Below, piece after piece: positions 1 through 8,637 of a stretch of DNA of 64,000 bases (positions are counted from its first letter, which is position 1; every line of letters begins with the position of its first letter). The notes beneath the pieces are model-generated. The model did not search any database and was not told the origin of the DNA. It saw only the letters and a list, made by a program, of their open reading frames with translations. Both the position numbers and the translations under genes were made by a program. The stretch comes from JACRBR01 sp964371355 (GTDB lineage: Bacteria > Chloroflexota > Dehalococcoidia > DSTF01 > JACRBR01), in contig CAYJMG010000012.1 of NCBI GenBank assembly GCA_964371355.1, positions 45,139-109,138 on the forward strand. Direction: 5' to 3'.

Positions 1-80
1 CCCTCCAGGTATGCCCGGAGAGCGCCGCCCACGATGCCGTCGCCCACGATGCCGATGGGGCCCATCCCGATGGGGCCCAT
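1..80 (-). CDS. Partial NAD(P)-binding Rossmann protein, possibly a nucleotide-sugar dehydrogenase (N-terminus only)
   Basis: Only the N-terminus is inside the window; the gene runs off the left edge. From an ATG at 80 the frame gives the dinucleotide-binding signature GIVGDGIVGG (GxGxxG) followed by ALRAYLE, the usual opening of UDP-glucose/GDP-mannose dehydrogenases and related NAD(P)-dependent enzymes. It begins 22 nt after the stop of the GT2 gene in the same direction, so it is probably the next gene of that glycan operon. The first ten residues are a duplicated MGPIG made by a 15-bp tandem repeat, with a second possible start at 65. No clear ribosome binding site is visible. The exact enzyme cannot be told from 26 codons. 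Confidence 0.5.
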   Translation of the reverse strand, partial: MGPIGMGPIGIVGDGIVGGALRAYLE

Positions 81-92
81 ACCTATGGGGCC
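51..92. repeat. 15-bp tandem repeat (about 2.8 copies) at a gene start
   Basis: Units at 51-65, 66-80 and a partial at 81-92 share GATGGGGCCCAT. The copies lie in frame over the start of the leftmost gene and encode repeated MGPIG. The unit length of 15 bp is the same as in two other coding repeats of this window (24936-25002 and 63210-63260). Confidence 0.75.
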
Positions 93-102
93 AGGATTGA
101 TG

Positions 103-1131
103 CTACGCCGCCCGCCGGCCGCTTGCTCCATGTGACTCGCGCTCCATTTCCGTCCCCTGCGTGTGCACGATCCGCAGCCGCGGCCGCTCGTGTTCGACCG
201 CCTTCGATTCGGACTTCATCCGGAACAGCACGTCCTCGATCATGCGCCGGTTCCACGAGATCGCCGTCGCCAGCATGCCCGTGATGATCATCTGCCCGCC
301 CATGAAGGACAGCGCCGTGCCGATAATGAGCGACTGCACGTGGCCGGTGCTATTCCCGTTCGCTGCCAGGACCGCAAAGCGCGCGAAGGGGATCGCCCCC
401 GCCAATAGCAGCGCCGTGCCCAGCGTGCCGTACACCTGCATCGGGCGGTACAGCAGGAAGCTGCGCAGGATGACGCCGCCAGCGCGTGCGATGTGGCTCG
501 TGATGCTCTTGATGAGGCGCGACGGCCGGTCCACGTGCCGCGCCGCGATCGGCACGTTCGCGATGCGCATCCGTTGGTCCAGCGCGTTGATGAGCGTCTC
601 GTGCGTGTACGTGTGGTCCGACAGGACGTTCAGGCGCATCGCCGCCTCGGCCGTGTACGCGCGGAACCCCGTCGAGACGTCGACGCCGGGCAGGCCCAGC
701 GCCCGCTGCATGATGTAGTTCGCCACCTTGTTGCCGTACTTGTTGGCCGGCTTCATGGGCAGTTCGTCGATGAGCCGGCTGCCGATCGTGATGTCGGCCT
801 CGTTCCCCAGGAGCGGCGCGATCAGGTCGCCGATCCGCGTCTGGTCGTAGTGGTTGTCCGCGTCGGTGTTGACGATCATGTCGGCGCCCCGCGCCAGCGC
901 CTCTTGCAGCGCCGTCTTGAAGCTGGCGGCCAGCCCCCGGGTTACGCGGTTCGAGATGACGTAGTCCGCCCCGGCCCGCAGCGCCTCCTCGACCGTGCCG
1001 TCCCTCGACCCGTCGTCGATGACGAGGACTTCGACGCTGTCGATGCCGGAAATGTCGCGCGGGATCTCCCGGATGACATCGCCGATCGTGGGCGCCTCGT
1101 CGAGGGCCGGGATGGTCACGATGAGCTTCAT
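103..1131 (-). CDS. Family 2 glycosyltransferase, dolichol-phosphate-mannose-synthase-like
   Basis: 342 aa. The N-terminal GT-A domain has the opening KLIVTIPALDEAPTIGDVI, the VIDDGSRDGT nucleotide-sugar loop and a DAD metal-binding motif (NTDADNHYD). The C-terminal third has two membrane segments (around LYGTLGTALLLAGAIPFARF and the stretch before the basic tail), as in polyprenyl-phosphate sugar transferases. Start chosen at 1131 because AGGAAGGGAG precedes it; the frame is open further upstream but that part does not match the family. It lies between a GT39-like gene and a Rossmann dehydrogenase in the same direction. It probably loads a sugar onto a lipid carrier for the membrane transferases nearby; donor sugar unknown. 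Confidence 0.85.
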   Translation of the reverse strand: MKLIVTIPALDEAPTIGDVIREIPRDISGIDSVEVLVIDDGSRDGTVEEALRAGADYVISNRVTRGLAASFKTALQEALARGADMIVNTDADNHYDQTRIGDLIAPLLGNEADITIGSRLIDELPMKPANKYGNKVANYIMQRALGLPGVDVSTGFRAYTAEAAMRLNVLSDHTYTHETLINALDQRMRIANVPIAARHVDRPSRLIKSITSHIARAGGVILRSFLLYRPMQVYGTLGTALLLAGAIPFARFAVLAANGNSTGHVQSLIIGTALSFMGGQMIITGMLATAISWNRRMIEDVLFRMKSESKAVEHERPRLRIVHTQGTEMERESHGASGRRAA

Positions 1132-1221
1132 GGCGGGGACTCCCTTCCTACCGTAGAAGTCTCTGCATCGAAGTGCCGCGTGCGTGTTCGGAAACACCCT
1201 GCCTGTCGCCCGGGGCCGCCC

Positions 1222-3261
1222 CTAAGGAGCAGGGTCGCCAGCACTGACTGTGCTGCGGGGATCGACGCCCGCCTGCGCGCCCGCCGCCTCGCGCTCGCTG
1301 AGTCCCCCGTCGCCGTCTGACACGTACAGCGGCGTCCCCAGCCGCGACGCGATCTCGGGCTCCGTGAGTCCGGTTACTTCGCTCAAGGCCGCGAACCCAC
1401 GCGGCGTCATCGCCGTCGAGTGCGCGATCGGCCCCAGGTGCGCGCGGTCGACCGAGTACGCGAACATTCTGTCGGTAGCCGTCCCCGGGATGGTGCCCAG
1501 CAGGGTGAACGCGGGATTCGCCGTGAAGTACCAGGCGTACGCGTTCGAGCTGAAGGCGACGTCTTCGCCCGTGAGCACGACGTAGTCGATGTCCCTGTCG
1601 GCGATGTACGCCAACAGTTCCTGCTCGCCCAGGCCGACCCAGTACTCCTTCTCGGGAAACTGTTGGAGGTACAGCCAGGTGTCACCGGGCTCAGTCGCCC
1701 GCAGGTCGGACTCTCCCCAGCGGAACAGGTTCGATCGTGCCTGCAGGAACGGATCGCCGTCCGGGTGGATGTCGACGCGTACGGTAGGGAGCTGGTGGAT
1801 GCCGTAATCCCCGCCCGTCTCGACGTGGATGCTCGAGAAGTACAGCCGGCTCATGAGGACGTTTGATCCCAACGGGATGCGGGCGTCCATCCACGCCGCC
1901 ACGTCGCGCGTGTACGGACTGCGCCACGAACCCGCTTCGACGCGCGCGTCCGCTTCCTCGCCCATCGCGCCGCGAAACACGCCGGCCTCGTGCGCCGCAA
2001 ACGCCACCGCCGCAACCGCCGCGATCGCTCCGACGAGCGGCATGCCGACGCTGCCCTCGACCAGCCCCCGGATCCGCGGCCAGAGGCCCGCCGTCGCTAC
2101 CCCCAGCGCGACGTAGGACAGGTACACGATGGGCAGCGCATCGCGGAGCTGCAGCCACCGGTTCGCCGCGACGATCGCGAACGGCGCGAACAGTGCCGCG
2201 AGGATCGCTAGGAAGCGGGACGAGTCGTCGCCACGCGCCGCTCGGGCGATGACCCAGCCCCATGCCCCGACGATGAGGAAGTACGGCTGCACCTGCGGCG
2301 CTACTCGCACCAGGTATCGCGCGATGGTGGTCGCATAGTCGTTCGATGACGGCCATGAGGAGAACGCGGCCAGCCCGTACACCAGGACGCCGCCCCATGC
2401 TGCCGTGATCATGATGGCCGCAGGTAGCGCCAGTCGCGCCGTCGGGCGCCAGCGCCACGCGACTGCTGCGCCCAGCGCCATCATGACGGCCGCCGCGGAC
2501 GCCTCTTCCGCGACCCGGCGCGGTTCGCCCAGCAGGAACAGTTGCCCGGTCTCCGTGTACACCAGGACCCACCACGGCGCCGCCAGAGCTGCGAACGCAC
2601 CCGCGAACAAGAGCGCGCCCACGAGGCCATCGCGTGTACGGGCGCCCGGCAGCGTCAGGACGCCGACGAGCGCCACCGGCGCCCACTGCACCGCCGATTC
2701 CTTGACCAGGAAGGCGAGCCCCAGGCTCAGTCCCGCCGCCGCATACAGCACGCGGGTCCCAGACGTCAGAGCCGCGTGCAGCGCGATGGCGCAGAGGAGC
2801 AGGAACATGCACTGCGCGGGGTCGAGGTACAGCGTGGTACCCAGCTCCGAGAGATAGGCCGACGCGGCGCACGCCAGTGCCGCGATCCATGCCGCAAGCT
2901 GACCGCCCAGCCGCCAGGCCAGCCAGAATACGAGGGCCGCGTTGACGAGCACGATGAGCTTCGTGACCGCATAGGCCCCGTCGGGCCCCGCGGCCTTCAC
3001 GACAGGCGCCAGCATCAACGGGTACGCCGGCGCCCGGTGCGTGATGGCGTCGCCGGAGGGATACGTCAGACCGTGACCCTCGGCGATGTTGTACGCCTCG
3101 GCCAGGTACAGCGATTCGTCTGAGGTCAGATGCGATGGCCCCGCCGCCATGAGCGGGATGAACAGCGCCGCGATCGCCGCCAAAGCCAACGGCAGTGCCA
3201 TGGCCCGGGCAGTGAGCCGGTCCCTTACGCGCGGAGTGATCGCGCTCGCCTGGAACATCAC
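1222..3261 (-). CDS. Large integral membrane glycosyltransferase-like protein (GT39/ArnT-like, GT-C fold)
   Basis: 679 aa with about ten hydrophobic segments in the first two thirds and a soluble C-terminal region. The first periplasmic loop contains TSDESLYLAEAYNIAEGHGL and then THRAPAYP, matching the acidic DE motif and the loop of GT-C enzymes that use polyprenyl-phosphate sugars. GTG 3261 and ATG 3258 are adjacent; ATG after GATGGGGTG is equally likely as start. Downstream in the same direction are GT2 and the partial dehydrogenase. The role inferred from family and context is transfer of a sugar from a lipid carrier to a cell-surface glycan or protein on the outer face of the membrane; acceptor unknown. 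Confidence 0.75.
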   Translation of the reverse strand: MMFQASAITPRVRDRLTARAMALPLALAAIAALFIPLMAAGPSHLTSDESLYLAEAYNIAEGHGLTYPSGDAITHRAPAYPLMLAPVVKAAGPDGAYAVTKLIVLVNAALVFWLAWRLGGQLAAWIAALACAASAYLSELGTTLYLDPAQCMFLLLCAIALHAALTSGTRVLYAAAGLSLGLAFLVKESAVQWAPVALVGVLTLPGARTRDGLVGALLFAGAFAALAAPWWVLVYTETGQLFLLGEPRRVAEEASAAAVMMALGAAVAWRWRPTARLALPAAIMITAAWGGVLVYGLAAFSSWPSSNDYATTIARYLVRVAPQVQPYFLIVGAWGWVIARAARGDDSSRFLAILAALFAPFAIVAANRWLQLRDALPIVYLSYVALGVATAGLWPRIRGLVEGSVGMPLVGAIAAVAAVAFAAHEAGVFRGAMGEEADARVEAGSWRSPYTRDVAAWMDARIPLGSNVLMSRLYFSSIHVETGGDYGIHQLPTVRVDIHPDGDPFLQARSNLFRWGESDLRATEPGDTWLYLQQFPEKEYWVGLGEQELLAYIADRDIDYVVLTGEDVAFSSNAYAWYFTANPAFTLLGTIPGTATDRMFAYSVDRAHLGPIAHSTAMTPRGFAALSEVTGLTEPEIASRLGTPLYVSDGDGGLSEREAAGAQAGVDPRSTVSAGDPAP

Positions 3262-3343
3262 CCCATCATCCCGTCACCGCCCGCCGCGTACCATCGGTGG
3301 TTCCCTTATCGGCCTGTCCCGGATCCGCAGGCGCACGCAGAGA

Positions 3344-3373
3344 GGCGGGGGTCCCTCATGGAAAGCCCCCGCC
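3344..3373 (-). terminator. Hairpin terminator after the LPxTG-like gene
   Basis: GGCGGGGG and CCCCCGCC form an 8-bp GC stem around a 14-nt loop, 30 nt past the stop of the gene at 3404-3781 and before the next minus-strand gene. The U-tract is weak, so efficiency is uncertain. Confidence 0.5.
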
Positions 3374-3403
3374 CCTCGTTGTCGCTATGCGACGGTCCCG
3401 TCC

Positions 3404-3781
3404 TTACTGCTTGCGGCCCGGCGCGCGGCCACCCGCGATCATCAGGCCCGTACCGGCCGCGAGGATCGCGCCTGCCAGCCCGAACACCAGCATCGTGCTC
3501 ATCGAGTTGCCCGTCTCGCCCATGCCATAGCCGGCGGAAGGAAGCGTGCCTGCGCCCGCCTGATTGCCGGCGTTCGTCGTCACCGGGTTCGTCGGCGGCT
3601 CGATCGGCGCCTGCGGCGGCGTGCTCGGTGCAACGGTCGGCTGAGCGACCGCCGTCGGCGTCTCGTCCGTGTCGTCCGTGCCCGCGCCCGACGTCGTCGT
3701 CACGGCCATGCTTGCGAAGGTCAGTCCCGCCACAACAACGGCTGCGGCGATGCCGAGCAACGCACCCTTTGTCTTCAACAT
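3404..3781 (-). CDS. Small surface protein with signal/anchor segment and LPxTG-like C-terminus
   Basis: 125 aa. Residues 7-25 are hydrophobic (signal peptide), 30-75 are Thr/Pro/Ala-rich and low complexity, and the C-terminus has LPSAG (80-84), a hydrophobic stretch (about 96-117) and a basic tail GRKQ. This is the layout of a sortase substrate, but the fourth residue is Ala instead of Thr. Start at 3781 is fixed by AAGGAGG just upstream. No sortase gene is in the window; a second, canonical LPSTG protein is at 42685-43512. It is divergent from the GT4 operon at 4050. Function beyond surface display is unknown. Confidence 0.65.
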   Translation of the reverse strand: MLKTKGALLGIAAAVVVAGLTFASMAVTTTSGAGTDDTDETPTAVAQPTVAPSTPPQAPIEPPTNPVTTNAGNQAGAGTLPSAGYGMGETGNSMSTMLVFGLAGAILAAGTGLMIAGGRAPGRKQ

Positions 3782-4049
3782 CCCGTTCCTCCTTGTGTGA
3801 GGGCCACGTTGAGCCGGCACCCGCCGAAAACCCTGGACCCTGCCTGGTCTTGTCACATGTTCGGCTACCGGCTCCGCGGTCTTGAGAGCACCCACAGCCC
3901 CATCCCCGTTAAAGATCCGTAAACACCAAACCCCCACGACTAGTTTCGGTGTTACCCCCCAGCCCGCTGCGGCGGCTCCCTCACAGACCTTAGGGGCGTA
4001 CCCTCCGAAACTGACGCAGCGGGACTCCCGGTATGGATACGGAGCGGCT

Positions 4050-5228
4050 GTGGATCGGCTTGGGAACAGCAGGATGTTGCGCCATCGGGCCACCCTCGCA
4101 CGCCCTCGTGCCCAGCCGGATGAAGCCGCAGCACGGCAGGCGCGCACCGGTCGCGGGTCAATCGCGGTCTTGATGGCAAGCTCGTATCCCGCGTCGCACT
4201 GCGGCGTCTCCCACTACGTGCGTGAGCTGGCTGACCACATGCCCTCTGGCGTAACGGTCACGCACCTGACACTCGATCTCCGTGCGGGCATCCCCGTCTA
4301 CATCACCCAGAGCCTGCTGGCCGGTGCGTCTCTGCTTCGCCGTGCTCCCGACGTCCTGCACGTGCAGTACACGCCGACCACTGCCGGCCCCAGCGCGTTG
4401 CCGCTCGCCGCCCTCGCGAGGCTGCGCGGGGTATCCGTCTGTGTTACCGCGCACGAGCGCCCGTCAACCTACGCCCGCCGCCTTCCGGCCCCTGCCCGCG
4501 TCCTCTTCCGCCTCTTCGAGCGTGCGCTCTTCCGCCTGGCCGGCCGTGTCCTCGTGCTCTCCGGGGCACACGGCGAAGAACTGCTTACCGAATACGCCAC
4601 CCCGTCGGATTTCGTACATCTCGGTGTGCGGGAAGAACCGCGTGTCCGCCTGCTCGACTCATCGACACCGACGGTGACGGTCGCGGGATTTATCCGTCCC
4701 GGAAAGGGCATCGAAGACGCCATCGTCGCGGCGCCCGCTCTCGCGGAACGACTGGGCGGCGCGGTGTGTGTACAGGTCGTTGGTTCGGTCGAGCCTCGCG
4801 ATCGCCAGTACGCCGATGATCTGAAGCGTCGCGCGGAGGAGAACGCGAGGCCGGGATGCGACGTGACGTTCGTGGAGGGCGCTGATGCTGCCGAGTTCGA
4901 ACGCCTGATCACGAGTTCCGACGTATATGTCTTCCCTTCTAGGACCGCATCGCAGAGCATCACCATGAATCTCGTGCTCGAAGCGCGTATTCCGGTCGTG
5001 TGCTCGTCCGCCACGGGCGTCGCCGAAATTGTCCGGGAACACGGGTTGGGCGCCATCTATCCGCCCGGCGACGTCGAGGCGCTCGTGCGAAGCGTAGCGT
5101 CACTTCTGGACGATCCCGGGGCCTACGCCGCGTGCCAGGCCAACATCGAGCGGTTCACCCGCATCGCCAGTTGGCGCGAGGTGTCCGGAGTCCACGCCGC
5201 GACCTACCAGGAACTGCGGGCCGCATGA
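4050..5228 (+). CDS. Family 4 glycosyltransferase (GT-B fold)
   Basis: About 392 aa. The N-terminal domain begins IAVLMASSYPASHCGVSHYV, typical of GT4 enzymes that recognise a carrier-linked acceptor. The C-terminal donor domain has TVAGFIRPGKGIEDAI, a VEGADAAEFERLI segment and a late acidic motif (NLVLEARIPVV). The start is uncertain: GTG 4050 has GGAG five bases upstream, ATG 4074 is an alternative, and the frame is open to 3882. Its stop overlaps the ATG of the next gene (ATGA), so it is the first gene of a three-gene operon with the membrane transferase and the flippase. Likely a cytoplasmic step in glycan assembly. Confidence 0.8.
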   Translation: MDRLGNSRMLRHRATLARPRAQPDEAAARQARTGRGSIAVLMASSYPASHCGVSHYVRELADHMPSGVTVTHLTLDLRAGIPVYITQSLLAGASLLRRAPDVLHVQYTPTTAGPSALPLAALARLRGVSVCVTAHERPSTYARRLPAPARVLFRLFERALFRLAGRVLVLSGAHGEELLTEYATPSDFVHLGVREEPRVRLLDSSTPTVTVAGFIRPGKGIEDAIVAAPALAERLGGAVCVQVVGSVEPRDRQYADDLKRRAEENARPGCDVTFVEGADAAEFERLITSSDVYVFPSRTASQSITMNLVLEARIPVVCSSATGVAEIVREHGLGAIYPPGDVEALVRSVASLLDDPGAYAACQANIERFTRIASWREVSGVHAATYQELRAA

Positions 5229-7300
5229 AGTCGACAATGCGTTGGCTCGCCCGCAGTGCGTGGAAGGCGGTCCGCGGCGGATCCGTTGATAGCGCTCAAC
5301 GAACGCCGCCCGCCTCCCGGTACGACCATGCGCTGGCCGGGGCGATGCTCGTCGAGGGCGTTGCGCGTGCCGGCACCGTGGGGCCAGCGGGTGATCGTGC
5401 CCGGGCGACCCCGTTGCCCAGGCTAAACGCCTCAGCCGCGGCGCCTGGCACCCGACTGTTGACGCTTCTACGGGAGTATCCGGCGGCCGTCCTTGTTGCC
5501 GCCTTCAACATCGCGCTTGCCTTCTTGACCCTTATGGCCATGCAGGGTCTCTACCGCTACGTGGTCGATGCCACGCTTGTCGTGATGACGGTGGCGATCC
5601 TCGCCACTGCGATCGCGTCAATCCGCGTTACCCGGCTCGACGCACCGACGCTCGTCGGCGCGCTTACGGTTATCGCCGCCGTTCTCATGACCGGCCTGCT
5701 CCAGCACGAAACGCTCCTCGGCGATTACGACTCCGGTAATTACGCATTCCGCGCTGCCTATTTGGGTCGCACCGGAGAGTTCGCACCCATGTTCTTGCCC
5801 GGCTACACGGTCTACCTGTCCGCTCTCTTCCACGTAGGTGGCTACGGACTCCAGCAATGGGGCAACGCGCTGCTCCTCGCCGCCACGCTCCTCATTGTCA
5901 TTCGGCTCGGTGCCGACCTGACCGGGAACAGGTGGGCAGGCGTGATCGCCGCTGCCCTCGTCGCGACGCACTACACGACGATCTGGTTCTCGCGACAGAC
6001 GCTAAGCGACAATATGGGTCTGTTTCTCCTCTCCTCAGGCATGTACTTCCTCGTGTGCGGCATCGGCCGCCGGGTTCCCGGGCTCGCGCTGTTCAGCCTG
6101 GTGCCTGTGTCGCTGATGCTACTGTCCCGTCCGGAAGCGCTGCTGTTCCTGCCCGCCATGGTCGGCGTCATCGCCATCTGGTGGTGGCGGAGCCGCGTCG
6201 GCCTGCCCGCGCCCGCTGCGCTCCTGGCCACCACGGCCATCGTTGCACTCCTCGTGGCCGCCAACGTTACCGCCGTCGTCGTGCACGAGACGGCGCACGG
6301 CGAGGAGCAGTACTACCGCGGTTACTTCGACAAGGCCGCGCACCTTGCGTCGCAGGCGCTGCCCGGCGTGTCCACCATCGAAACGGCACGTACGCCCGCT
6401 GTCGAGGACAGCAATCCTGCCGGGCTGCCTACCTACCGCACATACGCCCTGCGCTTTGTTGGTGAATCCTTCTTCAAGTACGGGCTGCACATCATCTTCG
6501 GCGTCGGCCTGCTCGGCCTCCTCTTTCACCGCCGAAACATCCATCTCGTCGCCGCTTTGCTGGGCGCTTCATCTCCGGTCCTGCTGCTGATAGTCGAGCC
6601 GACGATCTCGTGGGTTCATCCCTGGTTCATGCGTCACTACTGGGAAACGCTGCTTCCCCTAGGAGCACTCCTCGCTGCTCGTTGGATCGTCTCTCTTGAA
6701 AGCTCCCGCTATGCGGCGGTGGCGTCCGCAGTCCTCATCGGCGCCAACTTGTGGCTGGCTCGCCCCATCATCACGCTCCAGGACTCCGCCGGGTTCCACG
6801 ACGCGCTGGCCGAGGCGAACACGTTCATCGCCGACCGAGAAGCGCTCGTCCTCGCGGAGCCGCAACTGAAATACGTGGTCGACCCGCTGCACTACCTCTT
6901 CGATGTCAATCCCGATCGACCGGTGAGCTTCCTGGACGACACGGACCCTGACACCGTCGGCCAACTGCTCGATGAGGCTGCGACTACGAACCACCCCGTG
7001 TACCTCATCACCAGGCACGGGCCGACGGACGCCTTCCCGGGCATTCAGCTCGCGGACGGCTCCACGTTCGCCAGTGACGATCTCGAATTCGTTGGCGGGA
7101 CGATTCTGGACACCCGACGGCTGGTCTTCATAGCCAGTGCCGATCGCTATGCCAGCCCGGAGTCCATTCCGCCGCGACCCCTAGATCGCGGTTACGCGCC
7201 GATCGCGGAAGCCGTGGATCAACTTCCTCCGCGCACGATCGGGCGCGCGTTGTACCGCTTCTACGTCTACCGAGTCATCGCTTCAGGTCTGGCGGAGTGA
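5225..7300 (+). CDS. Integral membrane glycosyltransferase-like protein (GT39/ArnT-like)
   Basis: 691 aa, ATG overlapping the previous stop by 4 nt. The first 80 residues are hydrophilic, then roughly ten membrane segments follow. The first extracellular loop has GDYDSGNYAFRAAYLGRTGE and FLPGYTVY, fitting the GT-C pattern of an acidic pair followed by an aromatic/proline loop. The C-terminal 150 residues are soluble. It is sandwiched between a GT4 gene and a flippase with stop/start overlaps on both sides, so the three proteins are probably co-translated for one glycan pathway. Not the same protein as the 1222-3261 gene, but of the same architecture. Confidence 0.75.
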   Translation: MKSTMRWLARSAWKAVRGGSVDSAQRTPPASRYDHALAGAMLVEGVARAGTVGPAGDRARATPLPRLNASAAAPGTRLLTLLREYPAAVLVAAFNIALAFLTLMAMQGLYRYVVDATLVVMTVAILATAIASIRVTRLDAPTLVGALTVIAAVLMTGLLQHETLLGDYDSGNYAFRAAYLGRTGEFAPMFLPGYTVYLSALFHVGGYGLQQWGNALLLAATLLIVIRLGADLTGNRWAGVIAAALVATHYTTIWFSRQTLSDNMGLFLLSSGMYFLVCGIGRRVPGLALFSLVPVSLMLLSRPEALLFLPAMVGVIAIWWWRSRVGLPAPAALLATTAIVALLVAANVTAVVVHETAHGEEQYYRGYFDKAAHLASQALPGVSTIETARTPAVEDSNPAGLPTYRTYALRFVGESFFKYGLHIIFGVGLLGLLFHRRNIHLVAALLGASSPVLLLIVEPTISWVHPWFMRHYWETLLPLGALLAARWIVSLESSRYAAVASAVLIGANLWLARPIITLQDSAGFHDALAEANTFIADREALVLAEPQLKYVVDPLHYLFDVNPDRPVSFLDDTDPDTVGQLLDEAATTNHPVYLITRHGPTDAFPGIQLADGSTFASDDLEFVGGTILDTRRLVFIASADRYASPESIPPRPLDRGYAPIAEAVDQLPPRTIGRALYRFYVYRVIASGLAE

Positions 7301-8637
7301 TGGGCGACGTGACGGCCCTTGCGCGCCGGACGACGATGCTGCGGGCTGTCGCCTTCGTCGGCGTCAGCGAGGTCGCCGCCAAGTGCGGCATCGTCGTCGC
7401 CACGCTGCTGGTAGCTCGCGCTCTTGGCGCCGAGGTCTTCGGCCAGTGGTCGTTGGCCGTCGCTCTTACCGGCGTCATCGGCCTGCTGTCGGACGCCGGC
7501 CTCACCAACGCGCTCCAGCGCCGCATCGCCCGCGGTGACGAAGACCCGGCGACCCTCGTGGGCAACGCCTCCGCGATGAAGCTGCTGGCTTCGGCCGCCG
7601 CCGTCGTGCCCCTGGCGATCGCGGCAAGCCTCGGCGGCAGGTCCGTCGCGCTCTCACTCACCATCCTTCTGCTCGGCTGCTTCTCGATCACCACCACGTC
7701 AGCGTTGATGGTCCAGGGCGTGTTCCGGGCCACAGCCGCCTCCCAGCTCGATGCGCTCACGCGCATCGTCCAGCAGCTTCTGCTCCTTGCGTCTGTCGCT
7801 GTTCTCGCTTTGGCAGGTTCCGGCATGGTCGCGTTCGGTGTCGGGTACGCGTGCGCCGGTGTGGCTGGCTTGGCCCTTTCGATCATAGTACTGCGTCGTA
7901 GCCTCACGGCCGGCCTACGCTTCGACCTTCCAATGTGGCGAAGCCTCGCCGTCGACGCGTGGCCTTTTTGGATCGCAGGCATCTTCTGGATCGCCTATTT
8001 CCGGATTGATGTCGTCATCCTCTCGTATCTCAGCACGGATCGCCAGACCGGCCTCTACAATATGGCCTACAACGGCTTCCAGGTGCTGACGCTTCCGGCG
8101 GCCGTGCTCGCCGCCGCGCTCTACCCATCACTCTCCCACCTCCACGGCGCTGATCGCGCCCGCTTTGCGCGCGTGCGTGGCCACGCCCAGGCCATCACCA
8201 TGGCCGCGGGCGCATGCATCGCCGCGCTTGCTGTCCTTCTCGTCGATCCGGTGATCCGCCTCGTTGCCGGCGGTGATTATGCGTCCGCAACGCTGCTGTT
8301 CCGCGCCCTCGCTCCGGCGGCCGTGTTCCTGTATCCGAACTACGCCCTCTTCCAGTCGCTCTCCGCCGCGGGCAAGCAACGCCTCGTCATGGTCGCTGCC
8401 GGCGTCGGAGCACTGTCGAACGTCTCGCTCAACCTGGCGCTCGTCCCGTGGCTCGATGCACTGGGCGCCAGCATCAGCACCGTAGGCACCGAGGCGCTCG
8501 TCTTCGGTGTCCTCAGCCTCATGGCGTGGCGGGTCCTCGGTGAGAAGCGGCAGCGCGAACCCGTATCCGTCGCGGTGCTCCCGGCATCGGTGCCAGCGCG
8601 GGAGCCCGAGCCGTCCGGCGGTCAGCGCGCGGCTTGA
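7297..8637 (+). CDS. Polysaccharide/oligosaccharide flippase, Wzx/MATE-like
   Basis: 446 aa and strongly hydrophobic, with about twelve to fourteen predicted membrane helices. The opening TTMLRAVAFVGVSEVAAKCG and the repeated pattern around ALGAEVFGQWSLAVALTGVI are typical of Wzx-type exporters of lipid-linked sugar units. GTG 7297 overlaps the previous stop by 4 nt and ATG 7300 by one base; GGCGGAG lies just upstream. It is the third gene of the operon starting at 4050. Its end overlaps by 16 bp the end of the convergent GT4 gene at 8622. Confidence 0.85.
   Translation: MMGDVTALARRTTMLRAVAFVGVSEVAAKCGIVVATLLVARALGAEVFGQWSLAVALTGVIGLLSDAGLTNALQRRIARGDEDPATLVGNASAMKLLASAAAVVPLAIAASLGGRSVALSLTILLLGCFSITTTSALMVQGVFRATAASQLDALTRIVQQLLLLASVAVLALAGSGMVAFGVGYACAGVAGLALSIIVLRRSLTAGLRFDLPMWRSLAVDAWPFWIAGIFWIAYFRIDVVILSYLSTDRQTGLYNMAYNGFQVLTLPAAVLAAALYPSLSHLHGADRARFARVRGHAQAITMAAGACIAALAVLLVDPVIRLVAGGDYASATLLFRALAPAAVFLYPNYALFQSLSAAGKQRLVMVAAGVGALSNVSLNLALVPWLDALGASISTVGTEALVFGVLSLMAWRVLGEKRQREPVSVAVLPASVPAREPEPSGGQRAA

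Noticed and set aside
1691..2890. Long antisense frames over real genes (also 12558-13718, 31466-32455, 35964-37658, 37688-39052, 58611-59660, 61597-62769)
   Set aside because: They are shadows caused by high GC at third positions; their translations are Arg/Ala/Gly-rich without domains, while the opposite strand encodes a recognised protein.
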